DNA of 64,000 nucleotides from Dimorphilus gyrociliatus (taxonomy: Eukaryota; Annelida; Polychaeta; Dinophilidae). The notes below the pieces were generated by a model. That model was not told where the DNA came from and searched no databases. It worked only from the letters and a program-made list of their open reading frames with translations. The DNA lies in the NCBI GenBank assembly GCA_904063045.1, contig CAJFCJ010000013.1:1098156-1162155 (forward strand). The letters run 5' to 3'. Positions 23,315-38,300 of this stretch are shown piece after piece. Numbering within the stretch: the first letter of the stretch is position 1; every line of letters begins with the position of its first letter. A program made the translations under genes and the position numbers.

Positions 23315-26300
23315 ATGGAGGACGACGATATTAAAGAAATTGAAGAAAAGAAGGGGATACACTCTAGAAATTTGTATCAACCCCCTTCCATTAAGACTTG
23401 TTTCTTCTACAAAGATGGTGATAAGAATGTGGCCGCTATAAAACTAACGCTCGATCCAAAAATTCATAAAAATATGGGAACTTTACAAGATCAACTGACA
23501 AAACGTATTCAACTACCTTTTGGTGTTAGATCAATATATACACCCAGAGGTAGGGAACGGGTCCTGGCCTGGGAGGATTTAGAGAACGAAGGCCGTTACG
23601 TTTGCAGTACTAATAGAAATAAAGCTAAAGGTGTCGATATTGCGAGCGTTGCTAAACTTAAAGCTTGGAGGGCTAGTAGAGTACCTTCTGGTAAAAAGCA
23701 ATATAACGAAACACTAAAAAATGATTCCGATCATCCCTTCCAACCAAATCTACATCAAAGACGTCGACCGCCACCTAGAAATGCGGTATCAGATAGTGAA
23801 ATGGATAGCTACCGTCCAGCTGGAAATAATAAATTTTCCAAAAAGATTATTATTGTTCGTAACGGTGATCCTAATTTACGTAGGAGTATGCTCTTAAGTA
23901 GGCGTGCTCAAAGAAGTTTTGAAATTGTTCTCCAAGACATATCAGGAATGTTCGGCAAAGCAGTTCACGCTCTTTGGACACCGCAGGGAGAGAAAGTTGA
24001 AAGTTTATCTAGTATTTTTAACGGTGGTGACACTTATGTTGTTGCCTTAAACCCATCCGAAAGATTTAAGCCATCCACAAGACCATTATCAGATGACCAA
24101 AGGCGATTACCCCCAACGAGAAAGCCGCCGAAACGCCAGAGATCCAGACAGGAACACGATCCAGTTGCTACTAAACTAAAAGACCGCCGAGAAAGATTGG
24201 CCAAAACAAGTAAGTACTATGTGTTTTCTTGTCAACGGAATTTATTAACGATTGAACATTAGGAGGTATTTGGAAGGTTTGGGTTACTACCAATGAACTA
24301 CCTACGGCCGGAACTCTGGCTCAAGTTACTATTACAGTTTACGGCCATAAGGGGAATTCCGGATTAATTACGCTTGGACATCCTGAAGGACAGAATTTTC
24401 AGTCTGGTCAAATAGATGAATTCGACGTAAGTACCATAAATGATATAGTAAAAAGCCTAGTCAAGAAAAAAAAATATTTCTTTCCCCTTCCCCGCATCAT
24501 TATATTTCCTTTTCTTTAAGATAAAAAAAACAATCAAAGGTCTATTTCAATCGTATTAAAAATTTCAGGAGGATCGTAAAGTACTGTGTAGGGACGAGGT
24601 ATAAAAAAATGACTTCCGGGCTTATTAATTAAATGATATAGTGTATACTGTATACACTTTACCTTAAATTCATTAGTTTAAACTAACATGACGCACAAAG
24701 CTAATTGTTAAAGTTATTTCTTAATTATTACACTATTATCTGTTTTTTTTTTTGATCTTCATTGTTTGTCTTCCTTTTGGTTTTGTTTGTAAAAATTGAA
24801 CCACGTTTGTTTTATCCCTTTCTCGTAGATAAATTGCGGAAATATTGGCGAAATATATAAAATACGTGTTAGCCATGATAATTCGGGTAACTTTCCTGGA
24901 TGGTTTTGCGATGAAGTTAGAATGGTGGACGCTCATACAAATGAAGAATTGACATTCTTATGCAGACGTTGGTTATCTAGAGATGAGGACGATAGGGAAA
25001 TTTGCCGAGAACTTCCAGTTGTCAGGAAAGATGAGGCTGTTCTTCCTGGTATATATTACTTAAAAGGCTAATGTAATATCGTATTTAACAGCAACAATTG
25101 TCTATTCTAGTTTATAGATATCAAGTTACTGTATATACCGGTGATATTTGGAATGCAGGAACTGATGCTAACGTTTATTTGACGGTTTACGGGGAAAGGG
25201 GTGATACAGGCGTCAGGCAATTGATAAAAAAGGATGACCTGAAAAAATTTCAGAAAGGTCAAATTGATGTTTTTAACATCGAAGCTGTTTCCCTAGGAAA
25301 ACTAAAAAGGCTTATAATAGGACACGATGCCAATGTTCTTGGTAATTAATCATCCTTAGTAATTCATTTCTTTTTCGATTATATAAAATCTTTAACTATA
25401 GGCGAAGGATGGTACCTTGATAAAGTTGTTATAAAAGAATCTCCAAAGTCTCAAGAGGAGTGGACTTTCCCTTGCTTTAGGTACTATACTTTATAAACGT
25501 CTATTTTTGTATTTTCTACCTCAATGGAATAAGTCTACTATTCATTATTATAAAAGGAGCAATCGTTTACTTTTTGTTAATAATTTATAAGGGTAGTAAT
25601 TACGATATCTTTCTAGAGTTTTTATACAGCGATCTATTTCTCTTTTATATTAATTTATTCATAATTTCGATTAAAATTACTATCGTTACCACTTTAGGCC
25701 TATGTTTCTTTTTATTTATGTATAATTTACAGAGGCATAATGACTTAAGTCTCATTGGATAGGGTTAAAACGTTCTATATCTCAATAATAAACCACTGTA
25801 ATGATATTTCTCTATATTGAGAGTATTGTCCCCATTTATCATGTAATAATTTTAATTATAAATACTTATCACTAAGCAATTTATACTTTCTAATAATAGC
25901 TAAGTAGAACATTTTTTTATAACTTTTGTTTTTTTGTTAGTTGGCTCGACGAAGGTGAAGGTGACAAAAAAATAGTTCGAGAACTAAAAGTTTTAGAAGA
26001 ATATAAAACAGATCTTGTTGAAAAGGAATTGGTAAGTTGATTAATTATTTAAAATAGATTAATTGTTTATTATCGATAATGTTTGTAATGTTTTTTTTTC
26101 TACTCATTTTTCTTTAATCAGAAAAACTTTGTTATTGTTTTTTTTTTATTTATTATGGATACTTTGTCATTACAAAATATAATTAGTAACTTCTTTAATA
26201 GTGGGATTTAGAAAAGTGGAAATGGATAGCTGAAAATCAGCTCATATTGTTCTCAAAATTGACTCTTCAAGCTCTACGAGTAAATCACGATGGATCAGTC

Positions 26301-29300
26301 GACGTTCTAGGCCAGGACAAAGAGGCAACAAGTGGGCAATTCGAATAATTGGGACTTTCTTCTAAGCTAATTTTTTTTACTTATTTTTGTTTTATAGCAA
26401 TTTTTAAAGTTATCGTTCGTAGAGGGCCTAATTTCGTTCTCCAAAGTTCAGAAAATTCCCGCTTCCATGTGGCGATCGATAATTGCAGAATTTTAGGAAA
26501 TGTAAAAACAAAAATAGTTACTAAGAGACTTATACACCTAAATTATTAAATATATTCTTTTACTAACACCCCTATTAGGGCAAAGGAGGCGGATATTGTG
26601 AATTTCGTATTAGAGTTCAACAAGATAGATCTGTTATGCTAGAGTCTGCAAAACATGTACTACAACATATTACAGCAGCTCAAAACGGATCTATGGCTGA
26701 TCCAAGAGGAACAATTACTGGTCCACCACAACAGTTCCAAGTATATTGTAAAGGAATGTTTAGAGACCAAGGCGTATTATTACTTTGTACGTCGATAATT
26801 CAAGCTCTGTCGGTTGATCATAAAAACTTGCTTTATGCAACTGGCGTTAGGAACAGAGCAGCAGAATTCAAGTAAAAATGAATTATGAGAAATAATTCAA
26901 GTATTTTTTTTTACAATATTTTGTTTTTAATAAAAAAGGGTACATAAAGTTAAGGAAGGAGGGATCCGGAAATTTGAGAGTTTGGGATCAAAAGGAAAAT
27001 TTCTAAGAATTCGGGAAGGACAGTGCGATTGCTTGGGCGCAGGAGATAAATGGTGCCACTTTAAAGTGGTGAAATATAAAGAAAAGGGCTATATAGCTTT
27101 AGAAAGTTTAGCACAAAGAGGACTGTTTGTTGGAATGACTCCTGATGGTCAAGTTAGGCCTACTGTGGATACTGGCGATAAAAATACTCGTTTATGGCCT
27201 CATGTAACAAAATGTAAAATTTGCAAAAATGCTCTTTGAATTGTAATAGAGGATTTTCAATTGTTTTATTGTTTTGTAGGGGGTATTCCGAAAAACAAGC
27301 CGAAACCTCCCGAACCGGAACCTGTAAAGAAAACAGAAAAACCTCGAAAACGTGACACTCCAACTCCAGAACCGAAATCAACACCTGTATCCCCCACACC
27401 ACGACATAAATCCAAACCTGTCAGTGCCGAATCAATCTATCAAGGTTTTTACTTAAAAAGTTTGTTATAGATGAACAATTCTCAATCTGTTATCAATTTC
27501 AGATGGAGATTGGAAAGTTTGGATTACGACATCTGAAACGGCTCAAAGATGTCAAGTATTTATGGTTGTTTACGGTTCAAAAAATAAGTCAGAGTCAATA
27601 TTATTGGGAGAATCAAATGACGGAGAAATTTTTCAATCCGATTCGCAAGATCAATTTAAGGTTTAATTAATTATTTCTCATAAATAAACCGGCTATTTCT
27701 AAATAATAATCTTTATAGATTAATTTAAAATCGATTGGCAGTATATACAAGATAAGATTGGAATTAAGCGCTTTGAGTTCAAAGGATCCCCCAGAATGGA
27801 AATTGAAAGATGTACAGACTAATAAATTTCATTTTTAAATAATTTTTATTTTCATTCTGTTTTACTTTGAATTTTAGTTGAAGATGCAAGATATGAATTC
27901 TAAAGAGACTCTGAAATTTAAATTCAATAGATGGCTCTCTCGTCGTCACGATGATCAGGACATCTTCAGGGAACAGCCAGCAGTTAGACCTGGAAAGGCT
28001 GTGCTACCCATCCTGCTCTATCAAGTTAGAGTTTATACAGGAAAAGACCCTGGTAGTGACACCGACGCAAATGTATACATATGCTTACACGGCGAAAGGG
28101 GGGACACTGGGAAAAGGCTTTTAATTAACTCGAATAATAGCGCAAAATTTCAGGAAGGACAAGTTCTGTTTTCTTTTTCTAGGCATATACATGTTTGTTT
28201 ATTCCAATTTTTATTCTTTAAAGTTGGACATTTTTAACTTGGAAGCCGTTTCGTTAGGAGATTTAAAAATGTGTCTCATAGGCCACGATGGAGAAGGACC
28301 AGGAGAGGGATGGTTCTGTGAACAAATAATTATTAGAGAAAGCGAAGACGCTAAACATGAATATGTTTTCACGTGCAATAAGTAAATTATTCTCAGTAAT
28401 ATAAAAAATATTTTAATTTCATAATCGTACACTTTTAGGTGGCTTGATAAGAGCATGGATGATAAGAAGATAGAACGAGCGTTGAAACTCAAAGGTAAGA
28501 GAGAGCTGAAGAGAGTACGAATTAAAAAATACACTTCATGGGATTACTTAGATACACTCTATGACATTAAATAGACGTTAATTGCTTTGGCGTCTAAAAT
28601 AATCAAATGCCTTATTTTTTTGTTTATAATATAACATCTTTTTATATTTTTGTTATTTCTATTTGATTTTATTTACTGAATTACTAATTTATTTAGCAAT
28701 CATATTGATCTTCGTGTTTTATAAAAAGTTTAACCAATTTTTTTTAACCTCTTTTGTTGGATTAAAATGCACGAGCGTCTCCTCATTATTTTTCATTTAT
28801 GCACCTAATCTATCTCCTTGAGGTAAACATTACTCCTCTTATTACAAGGTAAGTGTCTCACCATACTTAACTATATTAAAACTTGGCATATTTCTCCTTA
28901 ATTGTTTATTTTTTTGTTCTAATTAATTTTAATTTGTAAACAAAAATATATTTAACGATTTTTAAAATATTATATATCTAAAAATAGTAAGTTTTTATAA
29001 GTTTGCTATTATTTTTTTTTGAACTGTTGTTTGTTTCACTACTTATCTATTATTTTTTTTTAGAAAAAAGACCAATTCCTAAAGAGGTTGAAGAAAAGAA
29101 AGAAGAGCCGGAACCAGAGCCGGAACCGGAAAAACAGGAAGAACCTCCAAAACGTTAATATAACTTTAATTGTATTACCACTTCTCTCATGTTAAATGTA
29201 TATTACTTAGCGGGTGAATGGATCGTTTGGATAACAACTGGATCGAAACCTAACAATTCAACAAAGAACTCTGTTAATCTTTGGGTTTACGGAGATAAAG

Positions 29301-32300
29301 GAAACAATGGTCCGATCGCCCTGAAAGAACCTGTTGAAGATGGACGTGTACCTTTTGAAACTGGGGCCACAGATGAATTTAAAGTAGGATTAACATGTTG
29401 TTGTTATTGTTGCTGTATAGTTTTATTAATATTGACAAGGTCAACCTTGGAACTGATTTTGGCGAATTATACAAAATCCGTATCGGCCATAATGAAGAAG
29501 ATCGAGAATCTGGATGGTTTATAGAAAAAATAAAAATGAAAGATCTAGTTTCGAATGAACTTTTAACTTTTAAAGTCAACCGATGGCTTTCAAGAAAAGA
29601 AGAAGATTTAGATGTTTGGCGGGAGTTACCTGCTGTGAGACCCGGAAAAAAGGCTTTGCCTAGTAATTAACTCAATTATTTTACAAGTCGTTGAAAAATA
29701 ATGTATTTTTTTTCCATCATATAGTACTTACTTATAAACTGGAAATATACACTAGTTCGGAACCTAGTTCTGACACTGAAGCCGAATTGTACATCGAACT
29801 CCATGGTAGTAGAGGTGACAGCGGAAGAAGAGTGCTTTATCACTCCCAAAATAGCGATGTAAAATTCCAGCAAGGGCAAATGGATATTTTTGAACTTGAG
29901 GCAGTTTCACTTGACGATATACAAAAAATAATTATTGGACACAAAGAGGAAACAAAGGGAGCTGGTTGGTGTCTTGAAAAGGTCATAGTGCAAGTAGAAG
30001 AGGAAAAAACAGAGAAAATGTTCTACTTTCCGTCTAACCAATGGTTTGACAAGGGCCAATCTGATTCGGCTATAGAAAGAGAAATATTAGCTCAGGAGCC
30101 ACCTCCAGAATCCAGTAAGTGATTTCCTCCAATATTAACCCCGCTAACTTTTTTTGTCAACCTGCCAAGTTTACTTTTAAAATTTTCCAACCTCTTTGGT
30201 GGCTGATAGTCAGTCATTTTTTCATCTGTCTGAACGGCCACATTACAAGAAAAAAATCTTACTGGTCCCTTATTCCTTTTTCGCTCTTCTCCTGATTCGA
30301 TTGTTTGAATAGCGGTACAAACCTTTTGAACTTCTGTGGTTTGTACTTGTTTATAATTGATAGTAGACCTTTCAATCTGGGTAGATTTATCGGCCTTAGT
30401 AATGAAACAGATTTTTGGATTAGTAACCAATGGAGATATTCTTCCATCGTCTTCTTGCACCGCAGCATCCCTTGTAGACGGTTTATCAACTTCTTGTACA
30501 ACTGGGGGATTTATTCGTGCTAATGGAAATCCTTCAAAATACCGTGTTGGTAGATGAAGACAATCTTTACCGCCCTTATTAACGGATAAGAGGGGTACCT
30601 TTGAGAAGGCTCCTCCCTTAATTTTCGAACTATTTACCTCCTCAGTAGTAGATTCAGAACATTGACCAGATACAGATGACATTTTCGCTTACCTTCTTAT
30701 TTCTTTTTACCTTAAATCAAAGGTCTAGCGATCGCTGAACAAAAATCGATTAACTTGCGTAAAGTTTATGGTTACGGTTCTTTCAGCGCTTCCACTCTTA
30801 TCTTGGCAGCTGCTAGATAACCACGTCTCTTGGCGTCTAATCAATTTTAAAGATAGATGGCGATAGTATGCGTATAAATAATACTCTTTACAATTTGCAG
30901 CCGGTGAATTCATCGCCTATATTAAGACAGCAGAAAGTTCCGGCCAGCCCAACGGAAGTAATGCAAGATTGGTAATTTACACCGAAGAAGCCGGAAAAAA
31001 GGAATGCGAACTTAAAAAAGATGAAAGCTTCAAACCAGGAAACAAAGACGAATTTGAGTTCACCTTAAAGAAAGACTGCGGTAGCGTGTGGAAAATCCGA
31101 CTGGAACGTGAGGATGAGGACTTGTGGGAGGGAGGATGGTTTGTAGAAGAGGTTATTATACAAGACAAAGAGACAAAAGAAGAACAAAAGTTTATATACA
31201 ATAAATGGTTGGCTCATGACAAGGAAAGCTGCGAGACAGTTAGAGAACAAACCAGTGATGATAATAAAGATCCCCGTTAGCGTCATTAATATTCAATTAT
31301 AAGTTTTCTTAAGTACTTTTATATTTTTCAGTAAAAAATTACGAAGTACAAGTATGCATAGGTGATCATTGGTCTGCAGGAACTTTATCAGACTTATATC
31401 TTACGATTTTCGGTATCTAATTATTTTTTTCCAGGAATCATTTATTTTTACCTTGCCTATTGAATTATTTATCCAGGTAAACGGGGTGACTCAGGTAAAC
31501 GCTGGTTACGTAAACAAGAAGAAATCAACTACGACCGGAAATCGGAGAACCTCTTCAGCTTAGAGGCGGTGTGCTTACAAGAGTTAGAATCAATTACCAT
31601 TGGACATAATGGTATCGGTTACGGATCTGGAATGTTTTTAGAAAAAGTAATAACGTAATAAACTTTTGAGTTTCTTCTTTCAAAAGATCTTTTATACTCT
31701 TAAAATAGATCATTATAAAAGAGGGGTCCAATCGATACATTTTCTATTCCAATCGGTGGTTTGATGATCACGAGGATGATCGATTAACGGAAAGGGAACT
31801 GAAACTATTCTGTAAGAATATTACTTTCATCTATCACCGAGTTTCTCTCTCGCTAATAAAATGTTATATATTTTTTAAGGTTTGGATGATGATAGTTTAG
31901 CACTAACACCATGCAAAGAAAACACTAAAACTCGTAAGTTTTTAAATTATTTTTCATTACATTTAAATAAAAGTGACCAATTTTCATTCTAGAGGGTGAA
32001 TGGAAAGTCAAAGTAAAGACCAGTGATCTCCATAATGCTGGTACGCATGCTAAAGTGACTTTGTTAGTTTGTGGATCTAAGTCTGTCTCTAAAGAAATAA
32101 ACCTTGATAAAGGTGAAGACGATCAGTTTGATCGCAACAAAGAGACCGATTTTGATGTAAGCTTTAATTTCATATTACTCTGTTGCTTTTAAATAGTATA
32201 CTTTATATTACAAAGGTAAATGTTGGTGATATTGGAGATATTAAAAAGATTAGAGTATTTCACGATAATTCAGGAGGTTTCCCAGCTTGGCATTGTCATT

Positions 32301-35300
32301 CAATATTAATGACCGATAAGCATACAAACCAAACTCTTCTCTTTCCCTTTCAAAGATGGCTAGCCCAGGATGAAGAAGATAACGAAACTATAAGAGAAAT
32401 GTCTCCTTTTACAAGTGAAAATTTAACGACTCGTAAATATAAAAATACAATTCTCGAAACTATAAAATCTTATAACATCCCATAATTTATTTTTATAACA
32501 GCTATTCTGAGGTACTGGGTAGGTGTAAGGACGGCAAATGTGAAAAAAGCTGGAACTGAAGGCGATGTCAAGATCAAAATTACTGGTAAAGATGGCGATT
32601 CAGGATGGAGAATATTGCAGAAAAGTCTGACTAACGATAAATGCTGGCAACAAGCAGCTTTTGACGCTTTCCTGTAAGTTATTTCTTCGTTTTTTATAAG
32701 TAAACATAAAAGTAACGAAATAATAATGCAACTTATTGGAAACAAGAAGAATGCTCTACGTTTAAATAACAAAAAAAACTTTCCTTATGCAAGAAATAAT
32801 AGCTATGACTTTTATTTCAAATTGTAAAGAGTTGTACATTAACCCGAAACTCTTTTAGACTTCTATGTCCTTGGATATTGTAGGATTTGTCTTCTATAAT
32901 TTTTGCATTTTTATTTCACTAGTAACTTATGTTTTCAGAATTGAATGTGTATCTGTTGGAAGTGTCACAGGAGTATCAATCGAACATAAGCCTACAGAAA
33001 GCAGTTTGTTTCTTTAGTTAATTAAAATTTTGGCATTTCACACATTAATTTTTCTTCCAGAAGGTTCTTGGCTAATAGAGGAAATAGTCATTAAAGAAAG
33101 CGAATTTGCTCCTACTGAATGGACGTTTTCGAATAAAGACTGGTTAGAACCTTCAAAAGATAACTCTTGCATCAGGGAACTATTTGATCCTCGTATGTCG
33201 AATAATTCCTATTCGATTCCTTTTAAAAACGTTTACTTTTTCAGGTATTCAGCCGGCCTCTAAACTTCCCGAGTATAGCGAAGATCGACAAGTGTTTACT
33301 TCCAAAGGCAATTGGACCCTTAAAGCATATACAAGCACCGATACCGAACCAGTCAAATTGAAAGTCTTTGTCATGCTCTGTGGCACACTAAGTTCTTCTG
33401 ATAATATAGAGTTATTAGAAGCTGAGGACGGTGAAACCGAAGAGAAGAAAGACGAGACATCAGAAAAAGAAGAGGAAAAAACACAAGAATTTAAGCCAGG
33501 GCAATTTAATGTTTTTAAATTATCGGTTGGTGATGAATTGGGAGATTTAGTGAAGTTAAGATTTACAGCTTATTATGGAGAAGAGAAAGCTCTCTGGAAG
33601 TTACACAAATTCATATTGAAAGACGACGATACTAATGCAGAATTTTTCTCAATTTGTGACAAGGTTTTAGAAGTGAACGAGGAAATTAAAGATTATACAG
33701 TTGAAGTCGGACTTGCTAGACCAGATATTCCTCCACTAATGGGTATTTGAAATTTCTTTTAACTACAATCTTAGCTAATTGAGTATTTAAATATTTCAGA
33801 AAAAACGTATACTATAGAGGTTAAAACGGGAGAACAGCTGAGGGCTGACACCGAATCCGATATCACTTTAGACCTGCATGGAGTTTTCGGTGATACTGGA
33901 ATCAGATTACTAAATTACTTGCTGGTGGATGATCAAAATAATGAAGAATCGAAAGAGAAGAAGAGTGATGGAGAAGAAAACAAAGAAAAAAATCTCTCGC
34001 CCCTTTTCGATTTGGGAAAGGTTATTATTCTTTAGTAGTATTTATTACCTTCTAAAAATTCTACGCTAATCCAATTGTAGATTAATACATTCGAAATACA
34101 AGCAGTGGATATTGGTATATTAAATGAAATCAGTTTAGGTCATAATTCCAGTGGTAGAGGAAGAGGATGGTTCTTTGACTATATTTTAATTAAAGATGCT
34201 AAAGAGACAAATTCAAGTCTCCTATTTCTGGGTGATAGGTAAATCGTTTATTCATTTGTAAGATTTAAAAGACATAACTTGTAACATTTTTTCATAGATG
34301 GTTGGATACTGGTTGTAACGATCGACTCTTGCATCTAACTTTAAAACCTTTTATGGAACTTCAACACGACGAGCGAGAAAAGGACGAAAAAACTATAAAC
34401 TCTAGTAGTTATTTCTCCAATTGCTGAAAAGATATTATAATTTAACAATGAAATAGTTTAATTTCTTTTTTATTTCAGATGGAAAATGGTTTGTCACTGT
34501 TAAAACCACAGAAATAGAACGTACCGAATATAATTTGGTCGTCTATGATTCTTTCGGAAGGTCACAAATTTTCCAAGTAGACAATTCGAATGAGAAAGAA
34601 GTAAGTCACCTATCTGTTAATGTCACCTTCGTGTATCTTTTTTTTAAATTTTTATTTTAGATTGAATTGACCGAAATTGGAACGGACGTTTATAAAATCA
34701 GAATGGAATCCTTACTTGAAGAAGGCTCTTGGAATATTCTAAAAGTCCAAATGAAGGATAAAGATACAAAAGAAAAATTAGAATTTGACTTTTCAAGATC
34801 CCTAAACGAAAATTTATTGTCTGTTGAACGACCGCTTATTAGAATCGACAATCCGATACCTCAAAGTAATTCTATTTTCAGTTTGCTTCTAATCCTCTTG
34901 AATTTTTTTGTTTTTTTTTTCAAATAGTTATTAATTACATCATATCGATTCATACGGCCGAAGAGGAAGTTTTGACTGAAGAAGAAAATTCTGTTAAAAA
35001 CTCCGAGGAATACGTAGCGCCTTCGGTATCTATTTGCCTTAAAGGAGAGAACGGTGATTCGGGAATAAGAAAATTAATAGACAATGAAAACGAGAAAAAG
35101 TTTGACAGCAATCAGGTAACCTCACAAACAGCTTATTAATCTAAAAATGAATTTATCTAAAAATTTATTTTCTAATTTTAGACCGATGAGTTCGTTATTG
35201 AGGCTGTAGATTTAGGATCACTTTCCGAACTAGTCATTTATAGAACGGATGGCGTTAAATGGCACTTCGATAGCGTTCAAATTGTAGCTGGAAAATTCGA

Positions 35301-38300
35301 TCATCGCAAAGCCATCTTCGATTGTAACGAGTTAGTAAAAAAAACAATTTCTAATTATAATCTACCTTTCTTCATAATCTTATCCCTTTGCTCTAGAATA
35401 CTTCCTCGGGATGAAGATACAGAATCTGTAACACTTTCTTTAACGAAATATATTAGGAACGATGTTGCAATACCCATTGAGGAAGTAGAAGATCTCACAA
35501 AAACAGAAGGAAAGTGGAAAGTAACAACGTGGACCGGTGAAGAGGAGAATTCCAGTCCTTTACTACCCATTCACTTGGTTGTTTGTGGTTACACAAATAG
35601 TACAGAGTTGATCCCCTTGAGTTTGGAAGAGGATAAAAAACCTTTTGAATCTGGAGCAGAAGATAGTTTCGAGATCAATATGACAGCTGATACATCTTTT
35701 TATGGGGATTTCTTTAAGATAAGACTTGCATTTGATCAAGAAAATGAAAAACAGGACACCTCATGGTTCTTAAAAAAGGTTGAAGTTTTTTCTCGCCGAG
35801 GTTTTTATTAATGTGTTTTGTTTTGTTTTTTTGTATTTTTTTGATAGATAAAACTGGAAGATATGACCACCAGAGATTTTTTCATCTGCGAGTATAATGA
35901 TGTAATAAAACTTGATTCAGAAAAAGACGGATTAGTAGAGCTTCCTATCATTTGGCCTGCAATACCACCATTACCTAGCTTAAATTACGAAATTAAAGTA
36001 ACAACTGGCGATAGATTTAACGCCAGTATTGAAGGACCAATATATATTGAAATATACGGTGAAAATGGAGACTCAGGTAAAAGATGGTTAAAGAAATCTG
36101 ATCAAGAGACCATGTTCGCTCAGGGTCAAATCGATACTTTCACTATTCAAGCAGTTCATTTAGCAAAATTATCCAAAGTCGTTATTGGTCATGAACATGA
36201 GGAATCTGGTAAATTAAATTAAAATATTTTCTTTTCTATAAAAGAAAATTAATAAACATATTTACATTCTAGGCAAAGGCTGGTACTTAGAAAAAGTTGA
36301 GATAAAAGATGAAAAAGAAGATAAATTGTTCCTCTTTGAATGTAATAGGTGGTTAGATAAAGGAGAAGATGATAATGCTATCGAAAGAGAATTAATGCTA
36401 ACAGGAGATCCAATTGAAAAACCACCTGGAGAATTGTGGAAAATCTTCACTGTTAGTGGAGAAGAATTGACAGAAAATAAGAGCCAATTCCTTATCGCGA
36501 TCTATGGCTCAGAAAATAAAACTGAAGACTTGCTTTTGTGGGAATCGGAGGAATTTAAAAGTGGAGAATCTCAAGATTTCGAAGTACGTTTATCTTAAAT
36601 TATCATGTGTTATATCTTAATTCTCAAACAAAAATTTTTTAGTTGTTTACTGAAGTAGCTGTGGGTGAGCCATACAAGGTTCGAATTGGCTTTTCTGAAG
36701 ACAACAAAGATGATAAGCCGTCTTGGCTGTTCAAAGAGGTTTTGTCTCTTTATACCTAGCATTTCAAATTCAATTTTTTCAAATTATTTCTTCCTTATAG
36801 TTTAAGATGCAAAATATTAAAACGGGAACTGAATATAAATTCAAATGTGACGAAAGATCCTTTGCGATTACGGATGAAACCGATGGATGGATTGAATATC
36901 CAGTTTTAATCGAAGATGAAAATACTGATAAACAAAATAAAGATGAGGACAAACCCAACGAGGAGGAGAAAGACGATAAACCGAATAAAAGTGATGAGAA
37001 AGAGAAATCAAATGAAGAAAAAGCAAAAGAAAATGAAAAGGGTAAAGAGCCTGACGCAAGCCAGTCCGGAAGTAGTGAAAAATCTGAAAATGATGAAGAT
37101 CAGAAAGATACAGAAAATGATAAAGATAATAAAGAAAAAGAACAACTGGAAGGTACCTAATCTAACTATTGTTGAAAAATTATCAATTAATAAACTATTT
37201 TTTTGCAGTATATAAATATACTATATCAACGTTTACTGGTGATAAAGATGAATCAGGAACAGCAGCTAATGTATATCTTGAAATATACGGCAATAGAGGA
37301 GATACAGGAAGACGACGCTTGTTATCCTCTTCCGAATATGCTTTGGATAATTTCAAATCTGGTCAAAAGAATACTTTTATTGTTGAAGCCGTAGATTTAC
37401 TTGATTTAACTCATGTTTTGATTGGCCACGACGGAAAAGAACCTGGTAACGGTTGGTTTTTGAATAAAGTTGTTATTGAAGTTGAAACAAAAGGAGACGG
37501 CAATAAGAAATTTTTCTTCCCCTGTAATCGGTTAGTATTCTAAAAAATGTACACGTTTTAAAAGTACATGTTATTATTTTCTTTCATGCAGATGGCTTGA
37601 CGAGGGAGAAGACGACGGTTTAATAGAAAGAAAATTAGAAGTGAAACCTGAAGGTGAACCATGGCATTTTGATATCAAGACCGGTTCCGAAGAGGAGTCC
37701 GAAATAGAGGGAGAAGCAATTCTAATGTTGTACGGTGATAAAGGAAAATCTAAGCAGATAACTTTAAAACCTCCAAGTGGAAAGTTTGATATAAAGAGTA
37801 TTGAAAAGTTTGACACACTAGTTGAGTATGTTAATGATGAAATTGGTGAGTTATATAAGGTTATAGTTGGATTAGCCGAAAAAGAAGATTCAACCGAAAC
37901 TGTTCTATGGAAATTGAATCGTATTGTCGCGAAGAAGTTGGAAGAACTACCTGAACCCAACGATGATAACGAAAACGAACCACCTAAAGAAGATCCTAAT
38001 GAAGAAAAAGAAGATAATAAAAGTGATAACAAAACTGATGAGAATGGCTCGGATGAAGGTAAAAAAGACGATGACAAAAATGAAGATAATTCAAACAAAG
38101 AAAGTGATGAGAAGAAGAAGGACGACGAAGAAAATAAAGGAGATAAAGAGGAAGATAAAAAAGATGATAATGGAGATACTGATAAAGACGAAAACAAAGA
38201 AGATGCCGACGATGACATAGCTGACGATGAGCTTCTCTTCAAAGCCAACAAATGGCTAAAGTCATCACCAGAAACTGATAGTTGGCTAGAAATTCCGCTG

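Noticed and set aside
30305-30557. Plus-strand ORFs in the large DCX-PLAT intron
   Set aside because: They are shadows of the better minus-strand frame and have no repeated motifs or family features.
36916-37215. Lysine/methionine-rich plus-strand ORF
   Set aside because: Shifted frame of the acidic linker exon; the in-phase frame is the PLAT gene.
37574-38251. 225-codon serine-rich ORF on the minus strand
   Set aside because: It is the exact antisense of the Lys/Asp/Glu-rich linker exon of the DCX-PLAT gene; low complexity on one strand creates the open frame on the other.
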